Assembly (NCBI GenBank): GCA_022792035.1 | Contig: JAAWAE010000056.1 | Coordinates: 1-34,622, forward strand | From: Ruminiclostridium sp. | GTDB taxonomy: Bacteria > Bacillota > Clostridia > Oscillospirales > Oscillospiraceae | Reading direction: 5' to 3' | Length of the DNA stretch: 34,622 bases | Part shown: piece after piece, positions 6,222 through 13,061 of the stretch | Layout: every line of letters begins with the position of its first letter | How positions within the stretch are numbered: position 1 is the first letter of the stretch | Translations under genes and position numbers: made by a program | Notes under the pieces: generated by a model | What the model was told of the DNA's origin: nothing | The model's database searches: none | The model's input: only the letters and a program-made list of their open reading frames with translations

Positions 6222-6920
6222 TCAATCGACGAATTCCTTCACGCAGCGATCATACGCCGCCACCGGGTCCGACGCCTGGGTGATGGGACGGCCCACCACG
6301 ATATAGTCCGAACCCAAGGCCTTGGCCTGCTCGGGGGTGGTCACCCGCACCTGGTCCCCCTTCTCCCCGTCGGCAAAGCGGATACCGGGGGTGACAGTAA
6401 CAAAATCCTTGCCGCAGCGCTGGTGGACCTTTCCCGCCTCCAGGGGGGCGCAGACCACCCCGTCCAGGCCAGCCTGGGCGGCGTTGGCGGCGTAGTGCAT
6501 GACGGTCTCGTCCATGGGCTTTTCGATGAGCAATTCCTCCGTCAGGCGCTCCTGGCTGGTAGAAGTCAGCTGGGTCACCGCGATCACCAAGGGACGGGTC
6601 CCGTCGGGACGGGTGACGCCTTCCAAGGCCCCCTCCATCATGGCCCGGGTCCCGGCGGCGTGGAGGTTCACCATGTCCACGTCCAGGCGGGACAGCACCG
6701 CCATGGCCTTTTTCACGGTGTTGGGGATGTCATGGAGTTTTAAGTCCAGGAAGATCTGGTGGCCCCGCTCCTTCAAGTCCCGGACAATGGACGGGCCTTC
6801 GGCATAAAACAGCTCCATGCCGATCTTCACATAGGGCTTCCGGCCAGAGAACTGGTCCAGGAAAGCCAGGGTCTCCTGCTTGCTGCTGAAGTCGCAGGCG
6901 ATGATGACGTCTTTTCCCAT
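6222..6920 (-). CDS. pyrF: Orotidine 5'-phosphate decarboxylase
   Basis: A 232-residue (beta/alpha)8 enzyme making UMP from OMP. The active-site motif DLKLHDIPNTV carries the conserved Asp-Lys-Asp set, and the phosphate site is formed by IVVGRPITQASDP. This is the shorter PyrF type of Bacillus and E. coli rather than the longer type of many Clostridia. Its start overlaps the pyrD stop by one base (TGATG), so translation is coupled. Confidence 0.96.
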   Translation of the reverse strand: MGKDVIIACDFSSKQETLAFLDQFSGRKPYVKIGMELFYAEGPSIVRDLKERGHQIFLDLKLHDIPNTVKKAMAVLSRLDVDMVNLHAAGTRAMMEGALEGVTRPDGTRPLVIAVTQLTSTSQERLTEELLIEKPMDETVMHYAANAAQAGLDGVVCAPLEAGKVHQRCGKDFVTVTPGIRFADGEKGDQVRVTTPEQAKALGSDYIVVGRPITQASDPVAAYDRCVKEFVD

Positions 6921-7831
6921 CAGTGGGCACCTCCTATGATTTCGTTTAAGTCTTGTATCCCCAGGCGTTCCATTTCCTTGGGGAGGGCTTCGATGATTTC
7001 TTTGCAGGCATATGGGTTCACCAGATTGGCCGCGCCCACCTGGACGGCGGACGCCCCCGCCAGCATCAGTTCGATGACATCCTGGGCGCTCTGGACGCCG
7101 CCCATGCCGATGATGGGGAGGTCCACCGCCTCATAGACCTGCCAGACCATCCGCACCGCCACCGGGAACACAGCGGGGCCGGAGAGTCCCCCTGTGGTGT
7201 TGGCCAGGATGGGACGGCGCTTTTTCAGGTCCAGGCGCATCCCCAGAAGGGTGTTGATGAGGCTGATGCCGTCGGCGCCTCCCTCCTGGCAGGCTTTGGC
7301 AATGGCTGTGATATCCGTGACATTGGGGGTCAGTTTCATGTAGACCGGTTTTTTGCACACCGCCTTCACCGCCCGAGTAACGTCGTGGACCATGGCCGGG
7401 TCCGTGCCGAAGCTCAGCCCGCCGTGGTGGACGTTGGGGCAGCTGACGTTGACCTCGATGAGGTCCGTCAAGGGGGAGGCATCCGCCTTGGCGCAGCACT
7501 CCACATACTCGTCGATGGAAAAGCCGCTGATGTTGGCGATGACCGGCTTGTGATAGACCGCCCGGAGCTTGGGCAGCTCCTCCGTGATGACCTTGTCGAT
7601 GCCGGGATTTTGCAGGCCCACAGCGTTGAGCATCCCCCCGGGGGTCTCCGCGATGCGGGGGGCGGGGTTGCCGAAGCGGGGCTCCCGGGTGGTCCCCTTG
7701 ACGCTGATGGCACCCAAGCAGTTGATGTCATACCACTGGGTGAACTCGTAGCCAAAGCCGAAGGTGCCGCTGGCCGGGATGACGGGGTTATCTAAGGCGA
7801 CCCCGCTGAGGGTGACAGCCGTCTTTACCAT
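6920..7831 (-). CDS. pyrD: Dihydroorotate dehydrogenase B, catalytic subunit (class 1B)
   Basis: A 303-residue FMN-containing subunit oxidising dihydroorotate to orotate. The N-terminal PVIPASGTFGFG and the NVSCPN motif with catalytic-base Cys131 place it in class 1B, which uses NAD through PyrK. The gene for PyrK lies immediately upstream and overlaps it by seven bases, which fits a fixed alpha2beta2 complex. FMN-phosphate contacts are likely from IGMGGV and the AGASAVQVG segment. Confidence 0.96.
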   Translation of the reverse strand: MVKTAVTLSGVALDNPVIPASGTFGFGYEFTQWYDINCLGAISVKGTTREPRFGNPAPRIAETPGGMLNAVGLQNPGIDKVITEELPKLRAVYHKPVIANISGFSIDEYVECCAKADASPLTDLIEVNVSCPNVHHGGLSFGTDPAMVHDVTRAVKAVCKKPVYMKLTPNVTDITAIAKACQEGGADGISLINTLLGMRLDLKKRRPILANTTGGLSGPAVFPVAVRMVWQVYEAVDLPIIGMGGVQSAQDVIELMLAGASAVQVGAANLVNPYACKEIIEALPKEMERLGIQDLNEIIGGAH

Positions 7832-8556
7832 AGGATCTCCTCCTTTTCCAGCACCGGGCCTTCCCGGCAGATGCGCTTATTGCCGTACTTGGTCTGGCAG
7901 GTACAGCCCATGCAGGCCCCAAAGCCGCAGCCCATGCGCTCTTCAAAGCTGAACTGCCCCGGCGTAACGCTTTTATCATACACCGCCCGAAGCATGGGTT
8001 CGGGACCGCAGGTATAGATGTAGGTATATCCGTCCTGGGGCATGGCGTCCGTGACAAAGCCTTTGACCCCCACGGAGCCGTCGGCGGTGGCCACAGTCAC
8101 CGCCACACCCAGCTCCTCAAATTCCCTTTGGAAGAAACGCTCCTCTGCCCGGTTGAAGCCCAGGATCACAGCAGGGTGCTTCCCCTGAGCCAGGAGTTTT
8201 TTCGCCAGGGCGTAGAGGGGCGGGATGCCCGCGCCGCCGCCGATGAGCAGCGGCTTGTCCCCGGACGGTTCCAGATCATAGCCGTTGCCCAGGCCCGTGA
8301 GGATATCCAGCTTCGTCCCGGCGGGCATGGTGCGCATCTGGGCCGTCCCCCGGCCTACTACCTTATAAATTAAGGTCAGCTCACCGGGTTTATAGTCGCA
8401 CACGGAGATGGGACGGCGCAGGAAATTCCCCTCCAAGGCGATGTTCACGAACTGTCCCGGGCCGGTGATTGCCTCAGTATCCCCGGTGAGGATCATAAGA
8501 TAGGTATCCTTGGCCAAACACTGGTTTTCCTTTACGCTAAAAATCCCTCGCTTCAT
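7825..8556 (-). CDS. pyrK: Dihydroorotate dehydrogenase B, electron-transfer subunit
   Basis: A 243-residue FAD and [2Fe-2S] protein that passes electrons from PyrD to NAD. The FAD site is marked by RRPISVCD, the nucleotide-binding part by LIGGGAGIPPL and CGPEPML, and the cluster by the cysteines in CGFGACMGCTC plus the one before REGPV. The start at 8556 is supported by AGGAGGGG and by a four-base ATGA overlap with the pyrC stop. Confidence 0.95.
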   Translation of the reverse strand: MKRGIFSVKENQCLAKDTYLMILTGDTEAITGPGQFVNIALEGNFLRRPISVCDYKPGELTLIYKVVGRGTAQMRTMPAGTKLDILTGLGNGYDLEPSGDKPLLIGGGAGIPPLYALAKKLLAQGKHPAVILGFNRAEERFFQREFEELGVAVTVATADGSVGVKGFVTDAMPQDGYTYIYTCGPEPMLRAVYDKSVTPGQFSFEERMGCGFGACMGCTCQTKYGNKRICREGPVLEKEEILW

Positions 8557-9830
8557 CCTGCCCCTCCTTTCTCCTGCCAGACGATCTCCCCGCCGCAGAC
8601 GGTGAGCAGGCAGCGGCCCAATACCTCCTGCCCCGCAAAGGGGGTGCTCTTCCCCATGGAGCAAAATTCCGACGGGTCGATGGTGTACTTTGTGTTCAGG
8701 TCAAAGACGGTAAAGTCTGCCGCCGCCCCCTCCTCCAAGGGGGCTCCGATGCCAAAGCGCTTGGCCGGACTGGCGCTCATCCGCTCCACCAGCTGCTCCA
8801 GGGAGAGGAACCCCGGTTTCACCAGGTGGGTGTAGAGTACCGGGAAGGCGGTCTCCAGGCCCACGATGCCAAAGAAGCTCTTTTCCAGCCCCTGGGCTTT
8901 CTCCTCGGCGGAATGGGGGGCGTGGTCGGTGGCGATCATATCCACAGTGCCGTCCAGAAGCCCCTCGATCAGGGCCTGCCGGTCCTCCTCGCTTCGGATG
9001 GGCGGATTCATCTTAAAGCGGCCGTCCTCCTGGAGCATGGAATCGTTGAAGACCAGATAGTGGGGGGTGGTCTCACAGGTGACGTCCAGGCCCTCCGCCT
9101 TGGCTTGGCGGATCAGCGCCACTGTCTCCTTGGTGGAGACGTGGCAGACGTGGTAAGCACAGCCCGTCTCCCGGACCAGCTCCAAGTCCCGCTCCACCTG
9201 CTTCCACTCGCTGGCGGAGGGGTTGCCCCGATGGCCGTGGGCAGCGGCGTAGGCCCCGTCGTGGATGTAACCGCCGTTGAGCAGGCTCTCATCCTCGCAG
9301 TGGGCCACGATGATTTTTCCCAGAGCCTTGGCCCGGACCATGGCCTGCTTCATCTTTTCCGGGTCCTGGACCCCCTTGCCGTCGTCGGAGAAGGCCAGCA
9401 CATGGGGGGCCATTTCCTCCAGGGCCGCCAGGGTCTCCCCCTTCTCCCCTACCGTGATCGCCCCGTAGGGGTGGACGCGGACCAGGGCGTCACGCTCGAT
9501 GGCCTCCAGCTCCGGCTTCAAGTGCTCCAGGCTGTCCGGCACAGGCTTCAGGTTCGGCATGGGACACACGCTGGTGTACCCTCCCCGGGCCGCCGCCTGG
9601 GTCCCGGCGGCGATGGTCTCCTTATACGAAAAACCCGGCTCCCGCAGATGCACATGAACATCCACGAAACCGGGGAACAAACAACCATGATTCAATTCGA
9701 TCACCTGAGCATCCGTGATCTGAGGGGCTTCCTTGGAAAGGGAAACAATACGGCCCTTCTCAACCAGGACCGACCGCTCTTCCAGCCTGCCTTTGTACAG
9801 CACCAATGCCTGCTTCAGGAGAAGCTTCAT
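8553..9830 (-). CDS. pyrC: Dihydroorotase
   Basis: A 425-residue class I (long) dihydroorotase, cyclising carbamoyl aspartate to dihydroorotate. Metal ligands are visible as His59 and His61 in DVHVHLREPG, further histidines in HCEDES and the CHVST segment, and the Asp in ATDHAPHS. First gene of the operon. Start at 9830 after GGGAGG. The operon has no carbamoyl-phosphate synthase genes, so these must lie elsewhere. Confidence 0.95.
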   Translation of the reverse strand: MKLLLKQALVLYKGRLEERSVLVEKGRIVSLSKEAPQITDAQVIELNHGCLFPGFVDVHVHLREPGFSYKETIAAGTQAAARGGYTSVCPMPNLKPVPDSLEHLKPELEAIERDALVRVHPYGAITVGEKGETLAALEEMAPHVLAFSDDGKGVQDPEKMKQAMVRAKALGKIIVAHCEDESLLNGGYIHDGAYAAAHGHRGNPSASEWKQVERDLELVRETGCAYHVCHVSTKETVALIRQAKAEGLDVTCETTPHYLVFNDSMLQEDGRFKMNPPIRSEEDRQALIEGLLDGTVDMIATDHAPHSAEEKAQGLEKSFFGIVGLETAFPVLYTHLVKPGFLSLEQLVERMSASPAKRFGIGAPLEEGAAADFTVFDLNTKYTIDPSEFCSMGKSTPFAGQEVLGRCLLTVCGGEIVWQEKGGAG

Positions 9831-9871
9831 ACTTGTATTCCTCCCGCAACCTAAAATTTCTTATCTCCCAT

Positions 9872-9900
9872 AGGTTACCAGATGCCAGGGCTTCTGTCAA
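9872..9900 (-). promoter_or_regulatory. Promoter of the pyrCKDFEBI operon
   Basis: TTGACA (complement of 9895-9900), 17-bp spacer, TAACCT (complement of 9872-9877). The predicted leader is only about 35 nt, too short for a PyrR-type attenuator, and I see no terminator hairpin in it. Confidence 0.75.
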
Positions 9901-10027
9901 TCCCTTTTTGCCCCTTCAGCTTGCAAACTATAAACAGACGGCACCCTCTCAAAAGCGGCCGTCCGTCCCGCGTCCTCTCATCGGCCAAATCAAGAAATCT
10001 AACCGTTCTCCCCTACCCATATTGGGC

Positions 10028-10056
10028 TTGATTTTATCGCCGCACTGTATTAAAAT
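10028..10056 (+). promoter_or_regulatory. Promoter of the receiver/hybrid-kinase genes
   Basis: TTGATT (10028-10033), 17-bp spacer, TAAAAT (10051-10056), 40 bp ahead of the first start codon. Confidence 0.7.
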
Positions 10057-10095
10057 GTGGGTGGATTCCCAAGATGAGAACAAGGAGGAAACGGC

Positions 10096-10476
10096 ATGCA
10101 GAAGAAATGTATCCTGGTCGTCGACGATGACACACTAAACTTAATGCGGACTCAGAAGATTTTGGAGCAGTCTTATGACGTGCTCCTTGCGGAGTCTGGA
10201 AAAGAGGCCCTGGCCCTCTTGCCGCGCCACAAGGTCGATCTGGTCCTGCTGGACATCGCCATGCCCAAAATGGACGGCATCGAGACCTTTGAGCGTATGA
10301 AGGCCCTTCCCGTCAAGGATTTCCCCGCAAAGCTCCCGGTGATCTTCCTGACCGCTTCAGGGGACGCAGACGACGTGATGCGCGCCATTGAGCTGGGCGC
10401 AGTGAACTACCTGAAAAAACCCTTCTTCCCCGAGGAGCTGCTCAAGCGCGTGACGAAGGAGCTCGATGAGCAATGA
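10096..10476 (+). CDS. Stand-alone receiver-domain protein (CheY-like, 126 aa)
   Basis: A 126-residue protein made only of a receiver domain. Acidic pocket Asp10-Asp12, phosphoacceptor Asp53 in LLDIAMPKMDG, switch Thr86 and conserved Lys108 before Pro are all present, so it should be phosphorylated. There is no output domain. Start at 10096 with AAGGAGG. The gene overlaps the next one by four bases (ATGA), so it is very likely a phosphorylation partner of the kinase encoded there. Confidence 0.93.
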   Translation: MQKKCILVVDDDTLNLMRTQKILEQSYDVLLAESGKEALALLPRHKVDLVLLDIAMPKMDGIETFERMKALPVKDFPAKLPVIFLTASGDADDVMRAIELGAVNYLKKPFFPEELLKRVTKELDEQ

Positions 10477-13019
10477 GGGCGGACGGTCAGACTAGCAAAC
10501 ATTTGCTCCTGGCTGTTGTCGTCACCATGGTCGGTATGATGCTGATGCTGATCACGGTGGCGTTTTCATGGGAGGAGTGGATGGTCCCGGTCATTGTGAT
10601 CGGCAACAGTCTGGTATGGTGCCTCCACATTGGGCGCATCGGCTCGGAGGCGCTTTACGAAAACCTATGCGTCGGATTGCTGTTGGTCGGCTTCTTCTTC
10701 TTTGGGGTACACAGCGTCAGTCTGTTCGACATCCCCGCCATCGCTTGTATCGTGTTTCTGATCTTCTCCATGATCGACAAGACACTGCCCCTGTACATGG
10801 CAGTTGGCTTGTATGTCTTGGAGCTGCTCTACCACTGGCTGATCCTGCACACCATCAGCCGCGGCATCAGCGTGCAGGACATCATCCGCCTGTTCCTGGG
10901 GGCCGTAATCGTCGCTGGAGCCATGGCCATTGCCCGTTACCGGATCAACCAAAGGCTGGACGATCGGGCTCGCTATCAATATACCCTCGCTCAGCTCACC
11001 ACCGTGGAACAGCAAAATGCGGAGTTTTTATCCAATGTATCCCACGAGCTGCGCACCCCTGTCAACATGGTTTTGGGGATCAGCGAAGTTTCCCTGGGCA
11101 AAGAGCACCTCTCCCCCGAGATTCGGGGCGATATCCAGTCCATCCAAGTGGCGGGCAAGCGTCTCTCCAGCCAAATCAGCAAAATTTTAGACTACACGGA
11201 AATCGTAGAGGGCACCCTGACGGCATCCAAAGAGACTTACACCATCACTTCCGTACTCAATGATTTGATCACCACCATCTCGGTGCAGGGCAGTACGCAA
11301 AACTTGGAAATGGTCTTTGACATCGCCCCCAACATCCCCTCCGTCCTCATCGGAGACGCGGGGAAGATTTCCCATGTACTGAAGATCCTGCTGGAAAACT
11401 CCCTCAAATTCACAGAGGAAGGCGGCATCGCTGTCTGCGTGGAATGCCGGAAGGAGAGTTATGGGGTCAACCTCATCATTGATGTCTTTGACACCGGCAT
11501 CGGTATGACCGATTCCCAAATCACCAAGATCTACGATGATTTCTACCAGGCCGATTCCGGGAGCAGCCGCTTTACCGGCGGCTTAGGCTTAGGAATCCCC
11601 ATTGCCAGAGGGCTTCTGCACTCTATGGGCGGCTTCCTCCACTTTGAGAGCAAGAAAGAACGGGGCCTGCAGGCCCGCATTACCATCCCCCAGGAAGTAG
11701 CAGACAGTACGCCCGCCCTGCTGGTCTCTAACCCAGACCAGATTTGTGTCGCATGCTATTTCAAACCAGAACGGTATGCCTGCGATGAGGTGAAGATGTA
11801 CTACGATAGGCTGATCTCCCACCTCGTCGACGGCTTGGGGATCGAAGGCTATCAGGCGCATAATTTTGAGGGTTTCCTAAAATTGCTGGACACCCACAAA
11901 CTGACCCACGTCTTCATCGCCCAGGCTGAGTATGAGGAAAACGGCGAATACTACGAGGAACTGGCCTTCAGCCTCCAGGTCGCGGTAGTCGCAGAGCGGG
12001 GCTTCCATCTGCCCAGCCACAGCAACCTGCTTATAGTCCACAAACCTTTCTTCGCCATCTCCATCATAAACATCCTCAACGGCGACTTGACGGAAAACCG
12101 ATACGACGATATCCAAGCCGCTGGCCAGCGTCCGTTCTATTGTGAGGATGTTCATGTCCTGGTGGTGGACGACGAAGAGATGAACCTTGTCGTCGCCAAA
12201 GGCTTCCTGGACAGCTATGGGATCGAGGTGGACACCTGCCTGAGCGGAAAAGAAGCCATCAAGCTGTGTACGCAGGTCTCTTACGACATCATTTTCCTGG
12301 ACCACATGATGCCTGGTTTCGACGGCGTGGAAACCCTGCGCCGGATTCGCGAGATCGACAACGGTGCCTACCAAGACCTTCCTGTGATCGCCCTCACCGC
12401 CAACACCATCAGCGGGGCCCGGGAGATGTTCCGGGACGAAGGATTTACGGAGTTTGTGGCAAAGCCCATTGAGCGCACTGTGCTGGAGCGGGCCTTGCGG
12501 CGGATCTTGCCAAAACGCTGCATCCACTACACCACCGAGGGCAGCTATCCGGCAGCAGCCGCCGAAGCGCAGACCCCTCCCCCAGCACAAAAAAAACCAC
12601 CGGCTTCAGAGCCGCCCGTCCAGCCGGAGATCGTCCAGTCAGAGCCGCAGCGCGAACCGGCCGAGGCATCCCCCTTCGCCGCCATAGCCGAGGCAGGTAT
12701 CGACGTACAGCTGGGCCTGGACTACTGCTGCGGAGACGAGTCCTTCTATCGCGATATGCTGCGGATGTTCTTCTCTCAGAGAGAGCAGAAAAGCAAAGAG
12801 ATCTCCGCGCTGTACGATGAGGCCGACTGGGTAGAATACGCGGTCAAGGTCCACGCCTTGAAGAGCACATCCCTGACCATTGGAGCCAAGGACCTTTCCG
12901 AACAGGCCAAGCGTTTGGAGCAGGCCGGCAAGGACGAGGACCTGGAATACATCCAAGCAAATCACACCCCGCTGCTGGAGCTGTATCGGGAGGTCTGTGA
13001 AACGATTTCCCATGTTTAA
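10473..13019 (+). CDS. Membrane hybrid histidine kinase with receiver and Hpt domains (848 aa)
   Basis: An 848-residue kinase. Residues about 10-155 hold five or six membrane segments without an obvious extracellular sensor domain. The dimerisation box has His191 (NVSHELRTP). The ATPase domain shows LLENSLKFTEEGG, DTGIGM and GGLGLGIPIA. Residues about 413-540 have receiver-like size and helix/strand spacing but lack a phosphoacceptor signature. A true receiver follows with Asp610 in FLDHMMPGFDG, then a linker rich in Pro, Ala and Gln, and a C-terminal Hpt domain with His794 (KVHALKSTS). The layout suits a His-Asp-His relay ending on the lone receiver encoded just upstream. The input signal is unknown. 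Confidence 0.93.
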   Translation: MRADGQTSKHLLLAVVVTMVGMMLMLITVAFSWEEWMVPVIVIGNSLVWCLHIGRIGSEALYENLCVGLLLVGFFFFGVHSVSLFDIPAIACIVFLIFSMIDKTLPLYMAVGLYVLELLYHWLILHTISRGISVQDIIRLFLGAVIVAGAMAIARYRINQRLDDRARYQYTLAQLTTVEQQNAEFLSNVSHELRTPVNMVLGISEVSLGKEHLSPEIRGDIQSIQVAGKRLSSQISKILDYTEIVEGTLTASKETYTITSVLNDLITTISVQGSTQNLEMVFDIAPNIPSVLIGDAGKISHVLKILLENSLKFTEEGGIAVCVECRKESYGVNLIIDVFDTGIGMTDSQITKIYDDFYQADSGSSRFTGGLGLGIPIARGLLHSMGGFLHFESKKERGLQARITIPQEVADSTPALLVSNPDQICVACYFKPERYACDEVKMYYDRLISHLVDGLGIEGYQAHNFEGFLKLLDTHKLTHVFIAQAEYEENGEYYEELAFSLQVAVVAERGFHLPSHSNLLIVHKPFFAISIINILNGDLTENRYDDIQAAGQRPFYCEDVHVLVVDDEEMNLVVAKGFLDSYGIEVDTCLSGKEAIKLCTQVSYDIIFLDHMMPGFDGVETLRRIREIDNGAYQDLPVIALTANTISGAREMFRDEGFTEFVAKPIERTVLERALRRILPKRCIHYTTEGSYPAAAAEAQTPPPAQKKPPASEPPVQPEIVQSEPQREPAEASPFAAIAEAGIDVQLGLDYCCGDESFYRDMLRMFFSQREQKSKEISALYDEADWVEYAVKVHALKSTSLTIGAKDLSEQAKRLEQAGKDEDLEYIQANHTPLLELYREVCETISHV

Positions 13020-13061
13020 CGCTTCGGTTTCCAACACAGGGGAGAATGGAGGAAACATTGG

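Noticed and set aside
4006-9854. Long open frames on the plus strand opposite the pyrimidine genes
   Set aside because: They mirror GC-rich codons of well-recognised minus-strand enzymes, lack ribosome sites and resemble no protein.
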